From Candidatus Methanoperedens sp. (GTDB lineage: Archaea; Halobacteriota; Methanosarcinia; Methanosarcinales; Methanoperedenaceae): a stretch of 20,950 bases of DNA. The position numbers and the translations under genes were made by a program. Positions within the stretch are counted from its first letter, which is position 1. Every line of letters begins with the position of its first letter. Positions 14,615-20,936 of this stretch are shown in pieces. The stretch lies in contig JAPMTY010000049.1 of assembly GCA_026552835.1 (NCBI GenBank), positions 1-20,950 on the forward strand, in the 5' to 3' direction. The notes under the pieces were generated by a model, which saw only the letters and a program-made list of their open reading frames with translations, was not told the DNA's origin and did no database searches.

Positions 14615-14994
14615 CAACATCAGAACTTTTAAAAAACAGAGCGGGATTTGAAGAGAAATTAAGGAAACTGATAGGCAGGCCGGTACTTTTAATCGAGCTT
14701 GATATGTTTGCCCTGCCGTGCGGATGCGCAGGTATAACCGCGAACATGCGCGGGCTTGAGGTGGATGACCTTGAGGTATTCGAGCCACAGATACGGCCGT
14801 ATCTTCAGGAAATGGCGGGAAACCTTGGTGTGAAACCAACCGTGACATTCGCAAGGCTTGTGCCGGGAAGCTCCATTGTTGCTTCGCTTAACTGGCGCAC
14901 GCTGTGCAGCCGGTGTTATCCAGAATTCGCAAGAGGCGAGGGGAAAACGCCGAGACCGGATTTGTATTTGCTACAGTTTGAGAGGAGAAAGTGA
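14611..14994 (+). CDS. Conserved-looking four-cysteine protein of unknown function
   Basis: A 127-residue soluble protein. C37-G-C39 in the ALPCGCAG loop and C99-x2-C102 in TLCSRCYPEF could form a metal or Fe-S site. A central block (LEVDDLEVFEPQIRPYLQEM) is amphipathic. I start at ATG 14611, which shares the ATGA with the upstream U32 stop and has GGTGA four bases before it. An alternative ATG at 14587 would add eight residues. The tight coupling with the U32 gene suggests a shared function, possibly as a partner or Fe-S assembly factor, which is inference. No family is recognised. Confidence 0.75.
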   Translation: MTTSELLKNRAGFEEKLRKLIGRPVLLIELDMFALPCGCAGITANMRGLEVDDLEVFEPQIRPYLQEMAGNLGVKPTVTFARLVPGSSIVASLNWRTLCSRCYPEFARGEGKTPRPDLYLLQFERRK

Positions 14995-14995
14995 T

Positions 14996-15565
14996 TTGGA
15001 CATAAACCCACTTCTAACAACCTTCGGGATTATCGCGCTTGCAGAATTCGGCGATAAAACGCAGCTTACCGTAATCGCATTGTCTGCGGGATACGACAGG
15101 GTCAAAGTTTTCACGGGAGTTATATTTGCTTTCACTCTCGTAACAGCGCTGGGAGTGCTGGTAGGGAATACACTATTTAAATTTGTCAGTCCTGAGTTGA
15201 TTAAGATATTTGCAGGTTTATTATTCGTGGCATTCGGGGTTTGGACATTATTATCAAAAAAAAGCTGCGAAGCAGATAAAACAAATGCCACTACACTTAC
15301 TGGTAATCCGCTGATTTCTACCTTTAGTATGATAGCCCTCGCAGAAATGGGAGATAAAACGCAGCTTTCAGCCATCACTCTGGTAGCAAAATACGATTCA
15401 CCCTATCTGGTATTCGCAGGCGCTGTTCTTGCACTGGGATTTATTAGCTTGCTTGGAATCCTTGCAGGTAAAAAGCTTTGCGAAATAGTGCCGTTATCGA
15501 AAATCCGGGTTGGCGCTGGGGCATTGTTTATACTTTTCGGGATTTTGTTTTTAGCCGGGTTCTAA
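14996..15565 (+). CDS. GDT1/TMEM165 (UPF0016) family cation transporter
   Basis: A 189-residue membrane protein with six predicted helices in two homologous halves. Each half carries the family signature: EFGDKTQL (17-24) and EMGDKTQL (117-124), exactly 100 residues apart, the E-x-G-D-K-[TS] motif that lines the ion path. Family members move Mn2+ or Ca2+, often in exchange for protons. The start is TTG at 14996 with GGAG eight bases upstream, one base after the preceding stop. Upstream in-frame codons overlap the previous gene and encode cysteine-rich non-membrane sequence, so they are rejected. It is probably cotranscribed with the two preceding genes. Metal specificity is not visible from sequence. 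Confidence 0.9.
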   Translation: MDINPLLTTFGIIALAEFGDKTQLTVIALSAGYDRVKVFTGVIFAFTLVTALGVLVGNTLFKFVSPELIKIFAGLLFVAFGVWTLLSKKSCEADKTNATTLTGNPLISTFSMIALAEMGDKTQLSAITLVAKYDSPYLVFAGAVLALGFISLLGILAGKKLCEIVPLSKIRVGAGALFILFGILFLAGF

Positions 15566-15609
15566 AAATAAAAAAACCACAAAAGGAAAAATAGATAACC
15601 CGGATAAAC

Positions 15610-15646
15610 TAAAATCCCACTTTAGATTTTATAAAACATTGTTTTT
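15610..15646 (+). terminator. Terminator after the transporter gene
   Basis: TAAAATC (15610-15616) pairs perfectly with GATTTTA (15625-15631). A second small AAAAC/GTTTT hairpin (15633-15645) ends in a T-run. This lies 45-80 bases after the transporter stop and before the next promoter. Confidence 0.5.
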
Positions 15647-15662
15647 AAAATGACGGATAACC

Positions 15663-15672
15663 TTATATATAA
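15663..15672 (+). promoter_or_regulatory. TATA box for a structured non-coding transcript
   Basis: TTATATATAA is the strongest TATA box in the 15566-16019 gap. It predicts a start near 15690-15698, ahead of the three-way-junction RNA, and no protein start with a ribosome binding site follows within the structured segment. Confidence 0.55.
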
Positions 15673-15689
15673 CATGCCCACGTATTGTT

Positions 15690-15830
15690 ATATTGTAGGC
15701 ATAATGATTATCATGACTATAAGCCTTATGTCCGAGCCCGAAACCTCCTACGGGTTGCTCCTCTGTCACTATTTAGGGGGTGGAAATCCCCCCTCGGACA
15801 AAACTCTTATGTTTTAGAACATATTTCTTC
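15690..15830 (+). ncRNA. Candidate structured small RNA with a three-way junction
   Basis: The closing helix is TGTCCGAG (15729-15736) with CTCGGACA (15793-15800), eight perfect pairs. Inside it are CCCG (15737-15740) with CGGG (15751-15754), and GGGGG (15776-15780) with CCCCC (15788-15792). Both inner helices abut the closing helix without intervening bases, favouring coaxial stacking. The first inner loop contains ACCTCCTA, resembling the anti-Shine-Dalgarno end of 16S rRNA, and CCTCCTA can alternatively pair with TAGGGGG (15774-15780, one G-U), which would break the second inner helix. A TATGTT-TTAG-AACATA hairpin (15808-15823) followed by TTTCTT could end the transcript. Together with the upstream TATA box this suggests a small RNA or switch. 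I do not recognise a known class. Confidence 0.5.
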
Positions 15831-15940
15831 CACGCCCAACCACCATTATGAGGAGAGTTGAAACCAAGCGCGGTTGGTGGATAAAACTAGGATATCCTGT
15901 GCATCCGTTAGAAAATGTTGAACTGTATAATAATTGCAAT

Positions 15941-16007
15941 AAAAAAAAGAAGTGATAACCGCAGATTAATATTGATACAAGATAAGCCTGTATCTTTTGT
16001 ATCTGCG
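15941..16007 (-). terminator. Hairpin and T-tract terminator of the glutamate synthase gene
   Basis: CGCAGAT (15960-15966) pairs with ATCTGCG (16001-16007), and inside it GATACA (15974-15979) pairs with TGTATC (15989-15994). GATACAA can instead pair with TTGTATC (15997-16003), so two forms compete. Read on the minus strand the hairpin is followed by eight T at 15948-15941. It lies just past the gltB stop. Confidence 0.65.
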
Positions 16008-16019
16008 ATTACTTTTTAC

Positions 16020-17609
16020 TTACTCATCCAGAATTGCTTCTGCCGTCTCTCGGTAGGCATTCATCACATAAGGTATGCCTGAAACCTTTGAAGCATCTTC
16101 GGTCAGAGCCATGACATCCTGGCGCCCGATAGTCGAAATATTGAACCTTCGGGAACCTGCCATGAGCTGCTGCAGTCCTGTCCTGAACTTCTGTGCATAG
16201 GTGTAAATGCCTACGGCTCCCAGCGGGAGATTCTTCATGTCATCGCCGTATTTCTGGGCAAGCTCTTCATAGCATACGAATATCTCCTCAGGCCTGCTTC
16301 CGAACTCGGATACGGTCTTTGGCAGATCGCCATCCTTTATCCAGTTGCCGATATTCTTACCCACAAAGCCGGGTATCATCAAAGCCCTTCCCATGCATAC
16401 TGCCTTGAAGTACGGTGAACCCATTGCAAGCGCCTTGTACACGCCGTCTTCGCTTGAGAATCCGCCTGCCATGGCAAGATCCGGTACTCTCATGCCCTTC
16501 TTGCTCAGCTTTTCTGCGAACTCGTACATCAGCGACTGGAAATAGAATGTAGGAATGCCCCATTCTTCCATCATGGGCCACGGGCTCATGCCGGTTCCGC
16601 CGGGCGCGCCGTCGCATGTCAGGAGGTCAATTTTAGCTTCCGAACAGTATTTCAATGCCATTGCGGCTTCTACCATGGAATAAGCGCCAGTCTTCAGGGT
16701 GACTCTCTTGAAACCAAGGTCGCGCAGGCGGTCAACCTCATCCATGAATCCATCTTTTGTGACAAATCCAAGCCTTGAGTGCCGCTCAAATTCCTTTATA
16801 GCTCCTTCCTTGTATGCAACCTTTATAGCAGGGTCTGTCGGGTCGGGTGTAACGATGTATCCTCGTTTCTTAAGTTCAACCGCTCTCTCTATGCTGTTGA
16901 CTTTTATTTCGCCGCCTATGCATTTTGCGCCCTGTCCCCATTTTAGTTCGATTGTATCCAGGTCATGTTTCGATGAAACGTATTCAGCCACGCCGAGCCT
17001 TGTATCTTCCACGTTCATCTGGACGAGAATTTCACCAAAACCTTCATGATATTTCTTGTAAGTGGTTATCCTTCGGTCCATTTCAGGTGAGCTCTTAATT
17101 TTCTTGTTGCTGTCAAGCACAAGTCCGGGGTCGATGCCGCACACGTTCTCACCGCATACGAGGGTGATACCTGAGATTGCAGCGCCTGCTGCGAAATGTT
17201 CCCAGTTCTTCCGTGCGATTTCGGTGGAGCCGAGAGCGCCAGTGAAAATCGGCACTTTCATGCGGACTTTTTTATCCCAGCCGTATTCGGTCTCTGTGTT
17301 TACTCTCGGGAATATCGCTGTGTCGGGATTGGGTTCTTCTCCGTCAGGTAATCCCCATGCTCCAACAGCGTAGCCCTGTATGTTCAAATGGGAGTAATCT
17401 ACAGGATAATTTTTGTCTGCACCTGCAGTTATGTTTCCAAAAGGTCCCGGATAAATCACTTCACGTCCCCTGAATGAGGATTTGAAGATTTCACAGTTGC
17501 CGCGGCAACCATCTATACAGCGGGTGCATATCCCTGACATAGGGGATACGCTCTTTGAGCGATTAAAGGTCTGCGTCGCTTCATTCGCATTTGGTTGTCT
17601 AAGATTCAT
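16020..17609 (-). CDS. gltB: Archaeal-type glutamate synthase, FMN-binding large-subunit domain
   Basis: A 529-residue protein matching the central and FMN-binding synthase domain of glutamate synthase. In archaea this domain is a separate subunit and the amidotransferase domain is encoded elsewhere. It transfers ammonia from glutamine onto 2-oxoglutarate. The N-terminus has a cysteine cluster (C28, C31, C35, C39 in ICTRCIDGCRGNCEIF) that could hold an Fe-S cluster. VPIFTGALGSTE (119-130) begins the barrel. ELKWGQGAKCIGGE (221-234) and CDGAPGGTGMSP (332-343) are the flavin and substrate loops, and AMAGGFSSEDGVYKALAMG (379-397) is the C-terminal phosphate-binding part. AGGAGG-like GGAGGAAG lies five bases before the ATG. 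No GltA or GltD partner is in the window. An upstream ORF overlaps its start. Confidence 0.92.
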   Translation of the reverse strand: MNLRQPNANEATQTFNRSKSVSPMSGICTRCIDGCRGNCEIFKSSFRGREVIYPGPFGNITAGADKNYPVDYSHLNIQGYAVGAWGLPDGEEPNPDTAIFPRVNTETEYGWDKKVRMKVPIFTGALGSTEIARKNWEHFAAGAAISGITLVCGENVCGIDPGLVLDSNKKIKSSPEMDRRITTYKKYHEGFGEILVQMNVEDTRLGVAEYVSSKHDLDTIELKWGQGAKCIGGEIKVNSIERAVELKKRGYIVTPDPTDPAIKVAYKEGAIKEFERHSRLGFVTKDGFMDEVDRLRDLGFKRVTLKTGAYSMVEAAMALKYCSEAKIDLLTCDGAPGGTGMSPWPMMEEWGIPTFYFQSLMYEFAEKLSKKGMRVPDLAMAGGFSSEDGVYKALAMGSPYFKAVCMGRALMIPGFVGKNIGNWIKDGDLPKTVSEFGSRPEEIFVCYEELAQKYGDDMKNLPLGAVGIYTYAQKFRTGLQQLMAGSRRFNISTIGRQDVMALTEDASKVSGIPYVMNAYRETAEAILDE

Positions 17610-17658
17610 ACTTCCTCCAAGTTGGGTTTTTGAAGAAGACAGCGTCTATTTTTTCCAC
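17599..17658 (-). CDS. Candidate upstream ORF overlapping the gltB start
   Basis: A GTG at 17658 with AGGAG seven bases before it opens a 19-codon frame (VEKIDAVFFKNPTWRKYES). It ends in a TAG inside the gltB coding region, overlapping its first eleven bases in another frame. Placement and spacing fit a leader peptide or a translational-coupling ORF. It contains no run of one amino acid that would suggest classical attenuation. Chance is possible at this length. Confidence 0.35.
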   Translation of the reverse strand: MEKIDAVFFKNPTWRKYES

Positions 17659-17805
17659 TTTTCTTCTCCTACATTGTAACAGTTTTTTCGCGTTCTCTCA
17701 AAAACGCTCGGAAGCGGAAGGGTGTTTCCTTTATTTAAATCTTGCGAGATTCTCTTCTCTCGCTATTCTGTGCCATCTTACAATCGTTAATTTAATTAAT
17801 CTGAT

Positions 17806-17835
17806 AAAAAAAGGTAAAAAAGCAGGAATTAAATC
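17806..17835 (-). terminator. T-rich terminator of ftsZ
   Basis: Immediately past the ftsZ stop the minus strand has a small AGGA/TCCT inverted repeat and then runs of six and seven T separated by ACC. This is a typical archaeal T-rich stop. The remaining bases to 17659 hold an AT-rich element (around 17731-17742) that may be the gltB TATA box, giving a leader of roughly 100 bases. Confidence 0.55.
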
Positions 17836-18939
17836 CTACTTTTCTTTACTGAATACAGCGGCTCTTGATATTGTTTCGTGCGGGTAGGATTCTGCTAAAG
17901 CTTCCATTGCTTTTCTTATCGGTTTAACTACTTCCTGCGGTATGACGGGTGCGGGTTTTGCTACCCCGGTGAGGAACGGGCAACTTACTCCTGTCAGCAC
18001 AGCCATCACGCGCACTGCACCGGTAAGCATCGGGTCAACCTTTGCTCCCCATATCACACGCTTCGTGTTCGGAACCTTATCCATTATCTGTTCCCCTACA
18101 ACGGCTACCTCTTCCAGTGTCAGGTCTTCGCCTCCGACGATGTGTATAAGGACACCATATGCTGACGATACATCGGTTATATCAAGCAGAGGGGTCGATA
18201 ACGCCTGCGAAACCGCCTTCTCCACACGGTTTGCGCCATCGCCTTCGCCAATTCCTATTGAGGCGATTCCTCCGCGTTCCATTATGGCGCGAAGGTCGGC
18301 ATAATCAAGGTTAATAAGGCTCGGCTGGGTTATTGTATCTGTCACGTTCTTGACAAAAGAACCTACAAGCGCATTCGCTACTGCAAGCGCATCCTTAAGG
18401 GGCAGGTTGCCTGCCACTTCCCTGAGTTTTGAGTTATCAATGACAACTATTGAATCGCAGTTCTCTGCAAGTGACCTTATGGCGTCACGCGCTTTTTCTC
18501 GCCTTGTCATTTCAATTGTGAATGGAATTGTAACACATGCTACTGTGAGGGCGCCAGCCTCTCTTCCTACGCCTGCAAAAACAGGGATTGCGCCTGTACC
18601 AGAGCCTCCCCCAAGACCTGCTACCAGGAACAGGAGATTTGTGTCTTTTAAATCTTCCTTTATTTCGGCTAAATTCTCCTTTGCAGCTTCAGCTCCCCTT
18701 TCAGGGAATCCACCGCAGCCGTGCCCTTTGCACAGTTTCTCACCGAGCAGGATAATTTTATCTGCCCTTGTCATTGTGCTAAGATGCGAAGCATCCGTAT
18801 TAGCACCGATTATTTTACCGCCGGCTAGTTTCTTGTCAGCGATCCATGTTACGATATTGCAGCCAGCACCACCCAGGCCCACAACAGTCACGGATGGGCG
18901 TGAAGTCTTTACCTTTTCCAATAATTCTTCTCGAGTCAT
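17836..18939 (-). CDS. ftsZ: Cell division GTPase FtsZ
   Basis: A 367-residue tubulin-superfamily GTPase. The N-terminal nucleotide loop is VTVVGLGGAGCNIV (17-30), followed by GANTDASHL (45-53). The tubulin signature is GGGSGTG at 110-116. The T7 loop NLDYADLRAIM (210-220) keeps Asn210, Asp212 and Asp215, so GTP hydrolysis between subunits is predicted. This makes it a true FtsZ rather than a CetZ, whose T7 loop differs. Whether it is FtsZ1 or FtsZ2 cannot be decided by eye. The C-terminus is short, without an obvious binding tail. GGAGG lies 8 bases before the ATG. It is divergent from the HesB-like gene. FtsZ forms the mid-cell ring in the cytoplasm. Confidence 0.95.
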   Translation of the reverse strand: MTREELLEKVKTSRPSVTVVGLGGAGCNIVTWIADKKLAGGKIIGANTDASHLSTMTRADKIILLGEKLCKGHGCGGFPERGAEAAKENLAEIKEDLKDTNLLFLVAGLGGGSGTGAIPVFAGVGREAGALTVACVTIPFTIEMTRREKARDAIRSLAENCDSIVVIDNSKLREVAGNLPLKDALAVANALVGSFVKNVTDTITQPSLINLDYADLRAIMERGGIASIGIGEGDGANRVEKAVSQALSTPLLDITDVSSAYGVLIHIVGGEDLTLEEVAVVGEQIMDKVPNTKRVIWGAKVDPMLTGAVRVMAVLTGVSCPFLTGVAKPAPVIPQEVVKPIRKAMEALAESYPHETISRAAVFSKEK

Positions 18940-19016
18940 AATCAGCCTCCGCCATAAACTCGTTTTGTTAGTATTTAAGCCTTTTTTTACACTAAAAACA
19001 TGAATGATACCACATT

Positions 19017-19024
19017 TTTATATA
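19017..19024 (+). promoter_or_regulatory. TATA box of the HesB-like/NAC operon
   Basis: TTTATATA lies 34-41 bases before the ATG at 19058. An initiation site near 19043 leaves a short leader just containing the AAAGGAG ribosome binding site. Confidence 0.6.
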
Positions 19025-19057
19025 TACCCAAAACATAGAGAGAAAAAGGAGAAGCAA

Positions 19058-19378
19058 ATGATAGAGATTACAGAAGCTGCAGCAGCAGAATTAAAACAAT
19101 TGCTTGAAAAAGAAAAAAAGACTGACCACGGATTACGCATATTCGCAGCCGGTTTTGGCTGCAGCGGAATACAATATGGCCTGACACTTGAAAAGTCCCC
19201 AAAAAACGAAGATGTTGTTTCGGAAAGTAACGGGATAAAAATATTCTTCAATAAGGACATTCAGGATGATATCGATGAATTCAAAATCGATTACATCGAT
19301 AATGAATATGGGAATGGGTTTGTCATAGATAATCCTAATGCGGCAAAATGCGGTTCGGGATGCAGTAGTTGCGGGTGA
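19058..19378 (+). CDS. IscA/HesB-family iron-sulfur carrier-like protein
   Basis: A 106-residue A-type Fe-S carrier fold: a helical start (ITEAAAAELKQLLEKEKK), FAAGFGCSGIQYGL with Cys35, and a C-terminal CGSGCSSCG containing C98, C102 and C105. In canonical IscA the last two ligands are spaced C-x-C. Here they read C-x3-C with an additional cysteine, so cluster geometry may differ. Known members carry [2Fe-2S] or [4Fe-4S] clusters to target enzymes. I start at ATG 19058 because AAAGGAG stands directly upstream. The upstream frame to 19004 covers the TATA box. NAC follows after five bases, an uncommon operon pairing. Confidence 0.88.
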   Translation: MIEITEAAAAELKQLLEKEKKTDHGLRIFAAGFGCSGIQYGLTLEKSPKNEDVVSESNGIKIFFNKDIQDDIDEFKIDYIDNEYGNGFVIDNPNAAKCGSGCSSCG

Positions 19379-19383
19379 GCTGA

Positions 19384-19737
19384 ATGTTCCCGGGTCTCGG
19401 CAGGGGCATAAATCCCCGTAAGATGGCTTCGATGATGAAGCAAATGGGGATTGACGTAACTGAGATAGAAAATGTTGAAGAGGTGATTATCCGCACACCG
19501 CAGAAGGATATTATTTTTAAGGACGCAGAAGTCTCGATAATGGACGCCAGGGGTATGAAGACCTACCAGATAATTGGAACCCCGCAGGAAGTTGTCCGTG
19601 AAATCAAAATACCGGATGAAGATGTGAAGCTTGTTATGGAACAGGCGAAATCGAATGAGGCCGATGCCAGGAATGCGCTTAAGGAATCAAAAGGGGATAT
19701 TGCCGCAGCAATTTTGAAACTCAGTAAACCCGGTTAA
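19384..19737 (+). CDS. nac: Archaeal nascent polypeptide-associated complex protein (NAC)
   Basis: A 117-residue protein with the archaeal NAC arrangement. The first part (MFPGLGRGINPRKMASMMKQ) contains the basic ribosome-binding segment. A NAC beta-barrel covers about 30-75 (VEEVIIRTPQKDIIFKDAEV). A UBA domain covers about 78-115 (EDVKLVMEQAKSNEADARNALKESKGDIAAAILKL). It acts as a homodimer at the ribosome exit tunnel and shields nascent chains. GGTGA precedes the ATG. The stop overlaps the end of the convergent membrane-protein gene by 17 bases. Confidence 0.95.
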   Translation: MFPGLGRGINPRKMASMMKQMGIDVTEIENVEEVIIRTPQKDIIFKDAEVSIMDARGMKTYQIIGTPQEVVREIKIPDEDVKLVMEQAKSNEADARNALKESKGDIAAAILKLSKPG

Positions 19738-20257
19738 TTTTTAATCTACTAAATAACGCCTTGATCTTCTGCTTAAAAATCAAAGGGGCAAGTGAACAAA
19801 TGGAACCCAGAACTGCTCCTGTAATATCAGGCAGGCCCAATGTTTGCTTAAAGAATTCGTAAAGGGATATTCCCTGTTCGGAAGGTGGGAGGATCTCTCC
19901 ATGCGGGGAGGGAAGTTTTATAAAGTAAAAAACAAAAATATATCCGAGAAATAAGGCTATTAAACCAAATAAAATATGTTCTCCGATATTCTTTAAAGGT
20001 ATGTCTTCATTGTAGTTTTCATTTTCAGATATACTTCTGGAAAATAGGTTCTTTGCTCCAACACCAAAGCCCCCGATCAAACCCGCGATGATTCCATCTG
20101 CGGGGGTAAAATATTGGTAATCCAGCGATATTATATAACTATAAGCAACTCCGCCATTCAATGAACCGGATAGGCCTAAAATAAGTGATGAACCTATAGA
20201 TTTAATGAATCTGGTTGATCTTGTGAAATACGAATTTTCTGCTATCTTTTCTGCCAT
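19721..20257 (-). CDS. Membrane protein of unknown function
   Basis: A 178-residue protein with hydrophobic segments around 22-42 (glycine- and serine-rich), 52-68, 93-113 and 145-162. A polar loop (EIPHG-like, residues 116-133) separates the last two. The N-terminus is mixed and has no clear signal peptide. The C-terminus is basic (KALFSRLKINRVY), probably cytoplasmic. The family is not recognised. It has its own start just downstream of the rRNA control region on the opposite strand, with GGAAAGGTG about 10 bases before the ATG. The last codons overlap nac convergently. Confidence 0.6.
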   Translation of the reverse strand: MAEKIAENSYFTRSTRFIKSIGSSLILGLSGSLNGGVAYSYIISLDYQYFTPADGIIAGLIGGFGVGAKNLFSRSISENENYNEDIPLKNIGEHILFGLIALFLGYIFVFYFIKLPSPHGEILPPSEQGISLYEFFKQTLGLPDITGAVLGSICSLAPLIFKQKIKALFSRLKINRVY

Positions 20258-20350
20258 TTGTTGCTAAACACCTTTCCACAAATTTAAACATATTTACCCC
20301 CCAGGTTCTTCTTCGTTATTAATCCTTTTGAAAGAGCGTATCCGCAACTC

Positions 20351-20613
20351 TTATATACGATGGTGTGATAGTGGGGGAAGCCCGGCAATTAAGTTTGCCA
20401 GGTATATGTAATGAACTTGTGTATACCGAAAAACCATACGCGAGGGAAAATAAAGACCAACATTTGGCTATTGCCTGATGATAAACACTAATTATACATG
20501 TAAATTGTATATATTAGAGAGGATTCTGGAAATCGGTGAATGTTTTGGTTTTTGGCAGTATATAATTAATTAACTCGTTTAAAAATCATATACGAGGGAA
20601 AGAGATATATACG
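20351..20613 (+). promoter_or_regulatory. Tandem TATA boxes of the rRNA operon promoter region
   Basis: At least four TATA-like elements point towards the rRNA gene: TTATATA at 20351-20357, TTGTATATATTA around 20506-20516, GTATATAATT at 20559-20568 and GATATATA near 20604-20611. Multiple promoters are usual for rRNA operons. The stretch 20258-20350 holds only the upstream part of the membrane-protein gene's promoter, including an AAATTTAAAC element around 20280-20289. Confidence 0.55.
20435..20603 (+). repeat. Direct repeat CGAGGGAAA within the rRNA promoter region
   Basis: CATACGCGAGGGAAAATA at 20435-20452 and CATATACGAGGGAAAGA at 20587-20603 share CGAGGGAAA exactly (20441-20449 and 20593-20601). 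Both are preceded by an AT-rich stretch and lie 152 bases apart. Each could be a start-site element or a factor-binding site repeated with the promoters. Confidence 0.45.
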
Positions 20614-20632
20614 GCAAAAAACATATTGTATG

Positions 20633-20886
20633 TTTCCTGTGTGATAGCAGGAAAATTGTATTGCAAAATACAAGAGTTATTTATCACAATATTAATTCAT
20701 GGTTAATATTTGGCGTCGGCCCAGATTGTAGGGAAAACCTGAATGTGAAGGGCTGTCTTCCAACCATGATACATGAAATGGAGACAAGAACGATGGTTCT
20801 CGTCCGACGTTGGCGTGACAGTTCGGTTAATTCCAATCGATAGATGGGAATTAACAAGGAACTATTGTACCTTATATAATAGTTCC
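20633..20886 (+). other. 16S rRNA leader: series of perfect hairpins
   Basis: Perfect hairpins stand in tandem: TTTCCTG/CAGGAAA (20633-20639 with 20648-20654), TTGTATT/AATACAA (20656-20662 with 20667-20673) closed by a GCAA tetraloop, GTTAATTCC/GGAATTAAC (20826-20834 with 20847-20855) and GGAACTATT/AATAGTTCC (20858-20866 with 20878-20886). Between the pairs a helix CGTCGG/CCGACG (20714-20719 with 20804-20809) encloses an 84-base domain. This is a transcribed leader ahead of 16S. The remaining 50 bases probably form one strand of the processing stem whose other strand lies beyond the window. Confidence 0.6.
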
Positions 20887-20936
20887 TCCTAAAATTCCGA
20901 TAGTTAAATACTTCAAACAAGTGTGTATAACAATAG

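Noticed and set aside
15690..15830. Whether the structured RNA could be a manganese (yybP-ykoY) riboswitch, given the adjacent GDT1-type transporter
   Set aside because: It lies downstream of the transporter and the conserved loop sequences of that riboswitch are not seen.
15848..15955. 35-codon ATG frame (begins MRRVETKRGWWIKLGYPVHP) in the gap before gltB
   Set aside because: No ribosome binding site precedes it and its lysine-rich end is simply the reverse complement of the gltB terminator T-tract.
18350..19003. 217-codon plus-strand frame opposite ftsZ
   Set aside because: Serine-, proline- and alanine-rich shadow of ftsZ; it also runs across the divergent promoter region.
20474..20484. 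TGATGA resembling a C box in the rRNA promoter region
   Set aside because: The first position is not a purine and no D box follows at a suitable distance.
20684..20920. Frame of 78 codons on the minus strand upstream of 16S
   Set aside because: It spans the hairpins of the rRNA leader, lacks a ribosome binding site and has no recognisable protein features.
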